Source: UBA11865 sp041570195 (GTDB lineage Bacteria; Chloroflexota; Anaerolineae; Promineifilales; Promineifilaceae). Taken from it: DNA of 64,000 nucleotides. Below the pieces are notes generated by a model. The model did not search any database. It saw only the letters and a program-made list of their open reading frames with translations, and was not told where the DNA came from. Each line of letters begins with the position of its first letter. Positions within the stretch are counted from its first letter, which is position 1. The DNA is taken from positions 1 to 64,000 of the forward strand of contig JBFFWQ010000006.1 in assembly GCA_041570195.1 (NCBI GenBank), given 5' to 3'. This document shows, in pieces, positions 8,485 through 17,049 of this stretch. Made by a program: the position numbers and the translations under genes.

Positions 8485-11163
8485 GTGAAAGTGATGCGCA
8501 ACGGTGATGCAGACAGATTAAGCAGACAGATCGCTGCCCTGGGCCGGGTCAGCGACCAACTCAGCTCGAATCTGAGCCTGAGCGAACTGCTGCAAACGGC
8601 GTTCTTCGAGGCGATGGACAACACGAGCGCCGATGGTGGCCAAATCTCGCTCTACCTGGATTCCCGAGATGCATTTGTGCCCCGTCACCAGAGCGGAGAT
8701 GTGCTACCGCCTCAATTGACGGCCGAACTGCAGGAGGAAGTTCGCGCCAGTCACTCGGCGCTACTTCGGAACGATCTACGATCCGCCTCCCAGATAAGAT
8801 CCGTGCTCATTAGCCCCATACTGTTCGAAGGCGTTGTTGCCGGGCTCATCGAGCTTTATAGTCGCAATCGTCACCACTTCGATGATCTATCGGTCCAATT
8901 TGCTAATACGCTGGCCCGCCAGGCGACCCTTGGCATCGTCAACGGGCAACTCCACCAAGACACACTGCAACGCGAGCGATTCTATGCTGCCTTGGGCCGC
9001 GTGACGCTGGCCATCAGCACGGCGGTCAGCCTGCCGACAGTTCTCAGGCTGGTGTGCAAGGAAAGCCTTGAACTGTTTGGCGTAGATGGCGCATACGTGT
9101 GGCAAATTGAACAGGATCAGCTCGTCTCCATCGCCGCTGAAGGCTATGCCAGTGAGCATGTACTCAACCTGAGCTTGCCCCTTGATCAGGGCAATACCCT
9201 TGCTGCAGTCGTCGCCGCTCGCGGGGAAGGGTTGTTTTGTAATCGATATAGACGTGACAGGCGCTATGCCAAAACCTTGGCCTGGCAGAAATCTATCGAA
9301 TCGGTGATTGCCGTTCCATTGATAAGAGACGAAAACACGATGGGCGTCCTAGAACTGGTCGACGTTGGCCAGCCCACCCGATTCGCCCGTCAGCACATCC
9401 AACAGGTTACCTTTTTCGGAACTCAGGCGGCAGCAGCCATCGGAAATGCCCAGATGGTGACTGAATTGCGTGAGTTGAATGAGGAGCTAGATTCCCGGGT
9501 TATCGAACGAACCCAGGCCCTGGGCCAGGAACGAGACAGGGTCCAGTATCTCTTGCGGGTCACCTCAGAGCTTGCCGCCAGCCTGGACCAGGATCGGGTA
9601 CTCATTCGCGCCCTGGAACTGGTAAATGAGGTCGTCAAAGCTACTCATGGCAGCATTCTTCTAATTGACTTGCTCACCGGTGAACTGATTTACCCCTCGG
9701 CCTTCGAGACACACCAATTGCCGCCGCTGCCGCGAGTCGATCTCGGCTTCAAACCAGAGGAAGGACTGGCCGGCTGGATCGTACGCCATCGTGAGGCAGT
9801 CGTGATCGACGATACGTTGGACGACGAGCGATGGACGGGCCAGGGACATCAACCTGAACTGCGTTCCGCGCTGGCCGTGCCGCTCATTGCCGGCGATGAA
9901 GTCATCGGCGTACTGACATTGTTCCACGAAGCGCCAAACGCCTTTTCTCAGGAACAGCTTGAATTCGTCGAAGCCGCCGCCGTGCAAGTGGCCAACGCCA
10001 TAAGCAATGCCCAACTATACCTGTTGATCCGTGATCAGGCCGAACGTCTGGGCACTATGTTGCGTGAGGAGCACATCGAATCGGCAAAGAATCAAGCCAT
10101 CCTGGAAAGCATCGTCGACGGCGTGCTCGTGGCTGATGCAAGAGGGAATATCACGCTGGCTAACCTCTCGGCTGGTCAAGTGCTGGGTCTTCGACGTGAC
10201 CAGCTGCTGGGTAAGTCGGTCAACGAACTGCTAGGACTGTACAGTGCGACGGGTGACGGCTGGCTGCGCACCATCAGCCGCTGGTCCAGACAAAGTGGCG
10301 TTCAAGAGGCGCAACCATTCCTGGCCGAAAGACTCAATATCGAAGACAGATTTGTGAGTCTACATCTATCGCCCGTATTTGCCCGAGGGCAGTTTTTTGG
10401 CACTGTTTCCATTTTTCGCGATGTTACACAGGAAGTAGAAGTCGATCGGATGAAGAGCGAATTCGTGTCAACCGTTTCTCACGAACTGCGTACGCCGATG
10501 ACTTCAATAAAGGGCTACGCCGAGTTGATGCTCATGGGCGCCGTAGGTGGGTTGAGCGAGCCGCAGACCCGCTATCTCGAGGTAATCAGGGATAATGCCG
10601 ATCGCATGAGCGTTCTGGTCAATGATCTGCTGGATATATCACGTATCGAATCAGGTAAAATCGTGCTCGAGCTACAGCCCCTCGATCTCGTACAGCTTGT
10701 GAATCAGGTGGCCAATAGCCACTTGACAGGCTTGATCAACAGAGAAAATAAGGCGATGCATTTCGACGTTGAGGTCGCGAATACATTACCGCCAGTTGAA
10801 GGGGATTATGATCGCATCACCCAAATCCTGAACAACTTACTTGACAACGCCTTCCACTATACACCGGCAAATGGGTATATTACGGTCACGCTACGACCGG
10901 CCGGAGATCGCGTCCGGATTGATATCGCTGATACAGGCATTGGGATTGACAAGGAAAGTATTGACAAGATTTTCGACCGTTTCTACCGCAGTGACGAAGC
11001 TGTTGTCCAGCAGATTCCCGGCACTGGACTCGGACTGGCTATTGTCCAGAGCCTGGTCGCGTTGCACGGCGGTGAAATCGGCGTAGCCAGTGCGCCGGGC
11101 GTGGGCAGCACATTTACGGTCTATCTACCAATTGCTTCCAAAGAGAGAATCCCGGCTGGCTGA
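8485..11163 (+). CDS. soluble hybrid-sensor histidine kinase (GAF-GAF-GAF-PAS-HisKA-HATPase)
   Basis: This encodes 892 residues from GTG and has no transmembrane segment, so it senses in the cytoplasm. The order is GAF at about 20-150, GAF at 165-325, a coiled coil at 325-355 (ELNEELDSRVIERTQAL), GAF at 365-510, PAS at 530-645, HisKA with phospho-acceptor His666 in STVSHELRTP, and HATPase from about 765 with N box ITQILNNLLDNAFHY, G1 DTGIGID and G2 GTGLGLAI. Receiver proteins flank it on both sides (7569 and 11187), so it may phosphorylate two outputs. The ligands of the three GAF domains are unknown. Confidence 0.92.
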   Translation: MKVMRNGDADRLSRQIAALGRVSDQLSSNLSLSELLQTAFFEAMDNTSADGGQISLYLDSRDAFVPRHQSGDVLPPQLTAELQEEVRASHSALLRNDLRSASQIRSVLISPILFEGVVAGLIELYSRNRHHFDDLSVQFANTLARQATLGIVNGQLHQDTLQRERFYAALGRVTLAISTAVSLPTVLRLVCKESLELFGVDGAYVWQIEQDQLVSIAAEGYASEHVLNLSLPLDQGNTLAAVVAARGEGLFCNRYRRDRRYAKTLAWQKSIESVIAVPLIRDENTMGVLELVDVGQPTRFARQHIQQVTFFGTQAAAAIGNAQMVTELRELNEELDSRVIERTQALGQERDRVQYLLRVTSELAASLDQDRVLIRALELVNEVVKATHGSILLIDLLTGELIYPSAFETHQLPPLPRVDLGFKPEEGLAGWIVRHREAVVIDDTLDDERWTGQGHQPELRSALAVPLIAGDEVIGVLTLFHEAPNAFSQEQLEFVEAAAVQVANAISNAQLYLLIRDQAERLGTMLREEHIESAKNQAILESIVDGVLVADARGNITLANLSAGQVLGLRRDQLLGKSVNELLGLYSATGDGWLRTISRWSRQSGVQEAQPFLAERLNIEDRFVSLHLSPVFARGQFFGTVSIFRDVTQEVEVDRMKSEFVSTVSHELRTPMTSIKGYAELMLMGAVGGLSEPQTRYLEVIRDNADRMSVLVNDLLDISRIESGKIVLELQPLDLVQLVNQVANSHLTGLINRENKAMHFDVEVANTLPPVEGDYDRITQILNNLLDNAFHYTPANGYITVTLRPAGDRVRIDIADTGIGIDKESIDKIFDRFYRSDEAVVQQIPGTGLGLAIVQSLVALHGGEIGVASAPGVGSTFTVYLPIASKERIPAG

Positions 11164-11186
11164 GAAAGCCGCCATCGTGAAGCACA

Positions 11187-11579
11187 ATGAACTCAGACAA
11201 TAACAAGCCCAGGATCCTGGTAGCAGAAGACGAACCCGATATTCGGGAACTAGTCGCAATCGCGCTGCAGTTCGGTGGATTTGAGGTAGAAGCGGCCGCC
11301 GATGGAATCGAGGCGCTGGCGCTGGCCGAGGCCAAAGCCTTCGACTTAATTATTCTGGATGTGCGCATGCCGCGCATGACCGGCTTTGAGGCCTGTCGTG
11401 AGTTGAGGCTCAGGGAAGCGACAAAGAAGATACCGATCATTTTTCTTTCGGCCAAGGGCCAGGAGTCCGAGGTTCAAGCAGGCCTCGATGCGGGCGCCGA
11501 CGAATACATAATCAAGCCTTTCGCGCCCTATGAGCTGGCCGACCGCGTACGGGCGACTCTGGAGAATCAGCCGGCATGA
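11187..11579 (+). CDS. single-domain response regulator
   Basis: This encodes 130 residues and consists only of a receiver domain. It has the acidic pair in AEDEPD, phospho-acceptor Asp58 in IILDVRMP, Ser in FLSAKG and Lys in IIKPF. There is no output domain. It lies 23 bases after the histidine kinase and 52 bases before a hydrolase, so it is probably a phosphorelay intermediate or a CheY-like effector of that kinase. Confidence 0.92.
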   Translation: MNSDNNKPRILVAEDEPDIRELVAIALQFGGFEVEAAADGIEALALAEAKAFDLIILDVRMPRMTGFEACRELRLREATKKIPIIFLSAKGQESEVQAGLDAGADEYIIKPFAPYELADRVRATLENQPA

Positions 11580-11631
11580 GCAACAAGCCTGTTCCGGCGC
11601 GCGGCCTACATCCCGCGATTAGACAAGAACA

Positions 11632-12420
11632 ATGAGCGTTACGACGATCGACGGCCAGCAGGTTCATTTTGAGGCTTATGGCAGAGGCAGTCCCATTCTC
11701 TTTGTTCACGGTTGGCTCGGCTCTTGGCGTTACTGGTGGTCGACTATGCAGGCGCTCTCAAATCGCCACCGCTCATTTGCTTTTGACCTGTGGGGCTACG
11801 GCGATTCAAGTAAGGACGTAGGCAACTATGCGCTTCAGTCATACGTGGGGATGCTGACTAGCTTTGCGGACAAGCTAGCTATCGTTCGACCCTTCACCAT
11901 TGTTGGCCATTCACTGGGCGCCGCACTCGCCCTGCACTACGCGAAGCTGGAGCCGGAATCGGTGGAGCGAATAGCCTTGGTTGCCTTGCCGCTTTCTGGA
12001 GACCACATCAACGGCCAATTGACAGGCGGCTCTGCTGCAGCCGTGCTTAGCCAGGCCAAAACCAAGTTTGACGCCTACCCCGAAGTGCTTATGGCGCTCG
12101 AGAAAACCGATGCTGTGGCGTTTGGCGAGTCGATCGATCAATTTAGGCGAATGAACTTGACCGATAGATTGGCGGAGGTCGCCTGCCCTACCCTGCTGGT
12201 ATTCGGCGCACGCGACTCTCTGGTCAAGAAGCCCATGACAGTGCCCCACAAAAATGGCCAAGTCGGATCCAATCATCACTGCGTGTCCCTTGAAGGTTGC
12301 AGCCACTTTCCCATGCTCGAACAGCCTGCAGTGTTCAATCGATTGCTCAGGGAGTTCATTAACCACGACGGCGAGCAGGATCTTTCGCCGAAGAGCTATT
12401 GGCAACGTCGCACTCGCTGA
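11632..12420 (+). CDS. alpha/beta hydrolase (paralogue of 4559-5365)
   Basis: This encodes 262 residues. It starts with HFEAYGRGSPILFVHGW, has the nucleophile elbow GHSLGA, an acid after VFGARD and a His in GCSHFPMLEQP. The N-terminal layout matches the hydrolase at 4559, so the two likely arose by duplication within this locus. It resembles BchO-like and haloalkane dehalogenase-like members of the fold, but no reaction can be assigned. It is the last gene of the block before a long leader region. Confidence 0.87.
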   Translation: MSVTTIDGQQVHFEAYGRGSPILFVHGWLGSWRYWWSTMQALSNRHRSFAFDLWGYGDSSKDVGNYALQSYVGMLTSFADKLAIVRPFTIVGHSLGAALALHYAKLEPESVERIALVALPLSGDHINGQLTGGSAAAVLSQAKTKFDAYPEVLMALEKTDAVAFGESIDQFRRMNLTDRLAEVACPTLLVFGARDSLVKKPMTVPHKNGQVGSNHHCVSLEGCSHFPMLEQPAVFNRLLREFINHDGEQDLSPKSYWQRRTR

Positions 12421-12556
12421 TCAACGATCCACTCCTTGTTGCTCGCGCCACCGTCAACAATCGGGCGTCTAGATAGTTACATCTGAAACCTTCTAACTCG
12501 GTCATTTTCGGCCTGCGCAGGCGGCCAGCGACCTCTGAGCTAGGCGTCCTACTCGA

Positions 12557-12584
12557 TTGACAAAGCTATGGCTGATGGTATAAT
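12557..12584 (+). promoter_or_regulatory. consensus promoter upstream of rpsA
   Basis: TTGACA (12557-12562), a 16-bp spacer and TATAAT (12579-12584) form a perfect hexamer pair. An inverted repeat, CGCCCTCGA (12585-12593) with TCGAGTGGCG (12619-12628), overlaps the expected transcription start near 12591. Confidence 0.85.
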
Positions 12585-12590
12585 CGCCCT

Positions 12591-12813
12591 CGAGTGGCTC
12601 CGAATACAGGCCTGTCAGTCGAGTGGCGTAGAAGTTTAATATAGGGTAGTTCCAGACCGTTATTGCGTATTATCAAATTTGTGCGAAGCTGCATAGAGGG
12701 TAAGGGCATACACGGTGAAGACTCTCAATTAAGATAGAACAATCAATAGATTCGCTTCCTACTCAAACTCGGCTGCATCTCGCACTGTGAGAATATAGTA
12801 AGCCGAGTTTTTT
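12591..12813 (+). ncRNA. candidate rpsA leader RNA or small RNA ending at a terminator
   Basis: Between the consensus promoter and the hairpin-plus-T-run lies about 220 bases without a gene. A transcript from 12591 would either stop at 12813 as a short RNA or read through into rpsA. I could not match it to 6S, SRP, tmRNA or RNase P RNA. Its identity is inferred only from the promoter and terminator. Confidence 0.5.
12765..12813 (+). terminator. terminator/attenuator hairpin upstream of rpsA
   Basis: AAACTCGGCT (12765-12774) pairs perfectly with AGCCGAGTTT (12801-12810) around a 26-nt loop, and the 3' arm runs into six T residues (12808-12813). It lies 47 bases before the rpsA ATG, inside the transcript from the promoter at 12557. 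Confidence 0.75.
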
Positions 12814-12859
12814 GTGTGTGTTCGGAGATATGGTGAACTGTTAGACAGAGTATGATTCA

Positions 12860-14125
12860 ATGAACCTTTCAGCTGACAGCCAAGAAGCCGAAGAAAAAGG
12901 CACTGAAGACATTGATTTTAGCCAGGATATGGCCCAGTTCCTGGACGAGCATGATTACTACCGTCCAACAGTGGGCGATATCCGCCCGGGCACCATTGTC
13001 GCGATGTCCGATCAGGGGATTATTGTCGACCTTGGTCTAAAGCGCGACGGCTTGGTCCAACCCTCGGACCTGGACGAACTTGATCCAGAAGAGCGGGACG
13101 CCTTCAAGTTATATGACGAAGTGCCGATCTATATCGTTGATACCAATCAGCCTGACCGGCTCTTGGTATCAATCCACAAGGCTCGTCTGAATCAAGATTG
13201 GATCCGGGCCCAAGAATTGATGGAAAGCGGTGAGATCGTCGAGTCACCCGTCATCGGCTACAATCGGGGTGGCGTCATCGTACCGTTTGGAAATCTACGC
13301 GGTTTTGTGCCCGCTTCACACTTGGTTGAGTTGAAAAGGGGCATGGATGACCGGCAGCGCCAGCAGTCCATGTCGAAGATGCGCGACGAAGTGTTGCCTC
13401 TCAAGGTTATCGAGGTCAATCGCCAGAGAAGGCGCCTGGTCCTTTCGCAACGTGATGCGCAGCAGGAATGGCAAGAGGCTCGCAAGCAAGAGCTCATTGA
13501 GAAATTGAGCAGCGGTGACACAGTCGAAGGTCGGGTCAGTGGTCTACGGAGTTTCGGCGCTTTTGTCGATCTCGGCGGCGCCGACGGTCTGATTCATATC
13601 TCGGAACTGGCATGGCATCGCGTCAATCACCCTCGCGAGGTCGTAAGGGTAGGCGACGAAATCGAAGTCTATATTCTGAGCCTGGACAAGGAAGAACAAC
13701 GCATTGCGCTAAGCCGCAAGCGGTTACTACCCAACCCCTGGTCATTCGCTGATGAGAAGTACGCTGTCGGCCATCTCGTCGAAGGTGAAGTAACCCGAAT
13801 CGTGAGTTATGGCGCCTTTGTCGAGATTGAACCGGGTATTGAAGGACTGCTTCACATTTCGCAGCTATCGCGTGAAACAATCGAAGACCCGCATGAGCTA
13901 ATCGCCGAGGGCGAGACCCATTTGTTGCGGGTTGTTAGCCTGGATACGAACCGCCAGCGAATTGGCCTGAGTCTTAAGAACGTCACGCCGGCCGAACAGA
14001 TCGAGTGGATGTCTCGCCGGGAGGCAGAAGCGGCTACTCTGGCCGAGAAAGAGGCTGAGGGCGAGGTCGTCGAACCTGAATCTGCAGTTGACGCGGAAGT
14101 GATCGCGGCTGATGAAGAAGAGTAA
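12860..14125 (+). CDS. rpsA: 30S ribosomal protein S1
   Basis: This encodes 421 residues with four S1 OB-fold domains at about 39-107, 120-192, 209-280 and 295-367. Domains 3 and 4 are the canonical RNA-binding type (SFGAFVDLGGADGLIHISEL and SYGAFVEIEPG). Domain 2 carries the GFVPASHL variant usual for its position. An acidic tail follows. S1 brings mRNA to the 30S subunit. Four domains is the short form found outside Proteobacteria. It begins a cluster with rpsU and infA. The start ATG overlaps a three-codon ORF (ATG ATT CAA TGA, 12852-12863) and has no strong Shine-Dalgarno site, which is often seen for rpsA. Confidence 0.95.
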   Translation: MNLSADSQEAEEKGTEDIDFSQDMAQFLDEHDYYRPTVGDIRPGTIVAMSDQGIIVDLGLKRDGLVQPSDLDELDPEERDAFKLYDEVPIYIVDTNQPDRLLVSIHKARLNQDWIRAQELMESGEIVESPVIGYNRGGVIVPFGNLRGFVPASHLVELKRGMDDRQRQQSMSKMRDEVLPLKVIEVNRQRRRLVLSQRDAQQEWQEARKQELIEKLSSGDTVEGRVSGLRSFGAFVDLGGADGLIHISELAWHRVNHPREVVRVGDEIEVYILSLDKEEQRIALSRKRLLPNPWSFADEKYAVGHLVEGEVTRIVSYGAFVEIEPGIEGLLHISQLSRETIEDPHELIAEGETHLLRVVSLDTNRQRIGLSLKNVTPAEQIEWMSRREAEAATLAEKEAEGEVVEPESAVDAEVIAADEEE

Positions 14126-14212
14126 TATCGAATAGAACTAAACTGGTGATACATTTGCTGACGGTCCTCATTGGGTCCGTGAAGCGTACATCCAAGGAGA
14201 TGAGTATTAGAA

Positions 14213-14416
14213 ATGCCGACAGTTACAAAGATGCCAAATGAATCGGACGAAAGCCTTCTGAGACGATTTCGCAAGAAAGTTGCCAAATCAGGTGTGATGA
14301 GCACGGTGCGCCGCAAGCGCTGGCATGTGTCGAAAAGCGAATTACGCCGAATTCAGAAGAAGAAGGCTATTCGCCGGATGAGGCGTCGCCAGAATCTGAG
14401 AGCAAGGTATGGCTAA
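14213..14416 (+). CDS. rpsU: 30S ribosomal protein S21
   Basis: This encodes 67 residues, very basic. It has the S21 pattern ESLLRRFRKKVAKSG followed by a KKKAIRRMRRRQ tail. Ribosome site AAGGAGATG lies upstream. S21 binds the 30S platform and helps start-site recognition. Its last codons overlap the infA start by 8 bases. Confidence 0.9.
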   Translation: MPTVTKMPNESDESLLRRFRKKVAKSGVMSTVRRKRWHVSKSELRRIQKKKAIRRMRRRQNLRARYG

Positions 14417-14651
14417 CAAGGAAGACAAACTCGAGGTAGAAGGCGTCGTTGTCGAGGCCCTGCCTAACACGCAGTTCACTGTCGAACTGGACAATGGTCA
14501 TCGCGTGCTGGCGTACTTGTCGGGCAAGATGCGTCGCTACTACATTCGCATCCTACTCGGCGATCGAGTGCGTGTGGAAATGACGCCCTACGATTTGAGT
14601 CGTGGGCGGATCACCTATCGCTACCGGCGGCAGCGCGAGTCGAGATCCTGA
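14409..14651 (+). CDS. infA: translation initiation factor IF-1
   Basis: This encodes 80 residues forming one OB fold: EGVVVEALPNTQFTVELDNG, HRVLAYLSGKMRR, then ILLGDRVRVEMTPYDLSRGR and ITYR. This is the full IF-1 signature (GKMR, GD-V-VE-SPYDL-RG-I). IF-1 blocks the ribosomal A site during initiation. The Thr in TPYDL replaces the more usual Ser. The 8-base overlap with rpsU implies coupled translation. Confidence 0.95.
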   Translation: MANKEDKLEVEGVVVEALPNTQFTVELDNGHRVLAYLSGKMRRYYIRILLGDRVRVEMTPYDLSRGRITYRYRRQRESRS

Positions 14652-14724
14652 CGTCGCTCTCAATCCGGAGAAGCAAGGCTACCGATTCTGTCCATTGACT
14701 TCATGACGGACGTCCTTTGCAGCG

Positions 14725-15654
14725 TCACCCTGTACCGATAGGGGCGGCGCTTTTTTCTTTTCCGGCCGTAAGGCAAACCCAGTCACGAATAGCTTTCCTG
14801 TCGTTCACAATGAACGAAGCGGCCGCAAGGGCCGACAGCACCTCCGATTCCTGTTCCTCGATGATGCCGCTCAACACCAGCCGGCCGTTTTGGCCACAAT
14901 AATCGGCTAGACACTCTGTAGACAGTAGTTGGATAATCACCGGAGCCAGAATGTTTACCACAACCAAATCCCAATCTGATCTATGAATGGCGCGCAATTC
15001 ACCCTGAAACAACATTACCCTGCCGTCGACGCCGTTTCTCTGAACGTTTTCGGCGGCAGCTAGCACCGCCAGGCGGTCTGTATCATGCGCCAGGACTCGC
15101 TCAGCGCCAAGTTTGGCTGCCGCGGTTGACAATATGCCGGAGCCGGTGCCAACGTCCAGCACTCTTGTCCCCGGCAAGACAAGATCCTCAAGCATCTGTA
15201 GGCACATCTGGGTGCTGGGATGCAACCCGGTTCCAAAGGCCATTCCCGGGTCAACCGAGATCACCGTATCACCCGGCTCCGACTCGGTCGGCTCTAGCCA
15301 GCTAGGATGAATCCATATTCTGCGGCCGACCCGAAATGGATGATAATGTTTACGCCAGGCCGTCGCCCAGTCCTCATCTTCGAGCCGCCTGAATTGAGGC
15401 TCGGGAATTGGATAAAGGCGGCCTAGATGATACAAGGATTCTTCGATCTTTGCGCGGACTTCAGGCAGATCCTGTTCCTCTGGAAGATAGATTTTCACCG
15501 CTACTTCTGGTTCAAGCGCCAGAGGGTCTAGCGCACTGGCGTCGCCTTTCTGCTCCATCACAACGCCATCGCCGACAGTAAACGGCCGTAGCACTTCTGC
15601 TATTGCCTCGGCCGCTTCTCCATCGACGGTCACGCTGACTTCAAGCCAATACAT
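14725..15654 (-). CDS. prmA: ribosomal protein L11 methyltransferase
   Basis: This encodes 309 residues. The N-terminal domain (MYWLEVSVTVDGEAAEAIAE) is the L11-recognition module. The catalytic part has the SAM-binding motif LDVGTGSGILSTAAAKLGA and the NILAPVI motif in place of NPPY/NI. It trimethylates L11. It is convergent with infA, and it lies downstream of dnaJ in the same direction, as in many hrcA-dnaK loci, but a strong terminator separates them. Confidence 0.92.
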   Translation of the reverse strand: MYWLEVSVTVDGEAAEAIAEVLRPFTVGDGVVMEQKGDASALDPLALEPEVAVKIYLPEEQDLPEVRAKIEESLYHLGRLYPIPEPQFRRLEDEDWATAWRKHYHPFRVGRRIWIHPSWLEPTESEPGDTVISVDPGMAFGTGLHPSTQMCLQMLEDLVLPGTRVLDVGTGSGILSTAAAKLGAERVLAHDTDRLAVLAAAENVQRNGVDGRVMLFQGELRAIHRSDWDLVVVNILAPVIIQLLSTECLADYCGQNGRLVLSGIIEEQESEVLSALAAASFIVNDRKAIRDWVCLTAGKEKSAAPIGTG

Positions 15655-15710
15655 ATGGTGCCTTTCCCTGCTACTGCGAGTCCTTGAACGATCTGCATGT
15701 TACTAGAATA

Positions 15711-15822
15711 AAAAGCCCGCCAGCTGGCGGGCAGTGAACGTCGTAGGTTCGAGCGATGGCGAGTCCATCGCTCGAGCGATCGTCGCAGAAGCGCCTGGAG
15801 CGCAGCCTTCTATTTGCGACGA
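15711..15822 (-). terminator. dnaJ terminator and two further hairpins
   Basis: The 18-nt palindrome GCCCGCCAGCTGGCGGGC (15715-15732), read on the minus strand, is followed by TTTTTATT and forms a classic intrinsic terminator. Between it and the dnaJ stop are two more hairpins: GAGCGATGG/CCATCGCTC (15751-15759 with 15765-15773) and TCGTCGCA/TGCGACGA (15780-15787 with 15815-15822). They may protect the 3' end of the chaperone mRNA. Confidence 0.8.
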
Positions 15823-16965
15823 CTAGGTAAGCGGTGTACTGAATATGTCCCCGAGCGTGTCGCGCAATTGGCCGAGAAAGCTCTTCTCTGGCTGAGCGAT
15901 CACTTCCTTGCCCAATGTGCCGGCTAGCTGTTCCATCAACTCCCGTTGTTCAGGCGACAGCTTTTTCGGAACGACAACATGGGTGACCACCAATTGATCG
16001 CCGCGGCCGGAGCGCCTAAGATGCGGCACCCCGTGTGCCCGCATTCGGAAAACGGCGCCTGACTGTGTTCCAGCCGGAATTGTCAGCTTCTCCTCGCCGT
16101 CTACAGTTGGAACGGCTATTTCATCTCCCAAAGCCGCCTGAGCGATGTTGATCTCTAGTTCAAGTAGAATATCATCGCCCCGCCGCTGGAAGAATTCGTG
16201 CTTGTTGACATGCAAGACAACGTATAGATTTCCCGATGGGCCTCCATCAGCGCCGGGCGCACCCTCGTTAGTGAGTCGGATCTGAGTGTCCTCGTCGACC
16301 CCAGGCGGCACCTTAACCTTGAGAGTTCGCGATTGCTGGATCTGTTTACGACCCTCGCAGACCGTGCAAGGGTTCGGGATCGTCTCGCCCGACCCATTAC
16401 AGGTTGGGCAGGTCGTCACGTTGACAAATGAACCAAGAAACGATTGTCTGACGCGTCGTACTTCCCCGCTGCCACTGCATTGCGCGCATCTCACGGGTTC
16501 GGTGCCCGGCTCGGCTCCCTGACCAAAGCAATTCGGACAAATCTCTGGCCGGTGAACCTGAATGTCCTTCTCGGCGCCAAAGACTGCATCCTCAAAACTG
16601 ATGGTCAGATCGTAACGTAAGTCCGCACCCCGCCTGGGACCGGGCCGTCTCTTCCCAGCGAACCCGCCGCCAAAGAACTCCTCAAAAATGTCGGCAAAAC
16701 TGCCAAAGCCAGAGAAATCGCCATAATTCGCCCCGGCGCCTTGCACCCCGGCATGTCCAAAACGATCGTAGGCCGCGCGAGAATTCTCGTTGGACAGCAC
16801 CTCGTAAGCTTCATTGATCTCCTTGAAGCGCTCGTCGGCCCCATCCTCATGATTGACATCGGGATGGAACTTGCGGGCCATTCGCCGGTACGCCCGCTTC
16901 AGTTCTTCTTTATTGGCGTTCCGGTCAACCCCAAGGGTTTCGTAGTAATCTCGTTTACTTGCCAT
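15823..16965 (-). CDS. dnaJ: co-chaperone DnaJ (Hsp40)
   Basis: This encodes 380 residues. The J domain opens with SKRDYYETLGVDRNANKEEL and has HPD at about 33-35. A Gly/Phe-rich part follows (FSGFGSFADIFEEFFGGG), then the zinc centre with four CxxCxG repeats (CPNCFGQG, CAQCSGSG, CPTCNGSG, CTVCEGRK; the last lacks the final Gly) and the two C-terminal substrate-binding barrels. It stimulates DnaK ATPase. It is the last gene of the heat-shock operon, 84 bases after dnaK. Confidence 0.97.
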   Translation of the reverse strand: MASKRDYYETLGVDRNANKEELKRAYRRMARKFHPDVNHEDGADERFKEINEAYEVLSNENSRAAYDRFGHAGVQGAGANYGDFSGFGSFADIFEEFFGGGFAGKRRPGPRRGADLRYDLTISFEDAVFGAEKDIQVHRPEICPNCFGQGAEPGTEPVRCAQCSGSGEVRRVRQSFLGSFVNVTTCPTCNGSGETIPNPCTVCEGRKQIQQSRTLKVKVPPGVDEDTQIRLTNEGAPGADGGPSGNLYVVLHVNKHEFFQRRGDDILLELEINIAQAALGDEIAVPTVDGEEKLTIPAGTQSGAVFRMRAHGVPHLRRSGRGDQLVVTHVVVPKKLSPEQRELMEQLAGTLGKEVIAQPEKSFLGQLRDTLGDIFSTPLT

Positions 16966-17049
16966 ATGTCCAGGTGCTCAACTGCTCGACGCAGAGTCGG
17001 ATCGATCCGGCTTTCCGAAGACACCGTGATGATACCGCACGCGTGCCAA

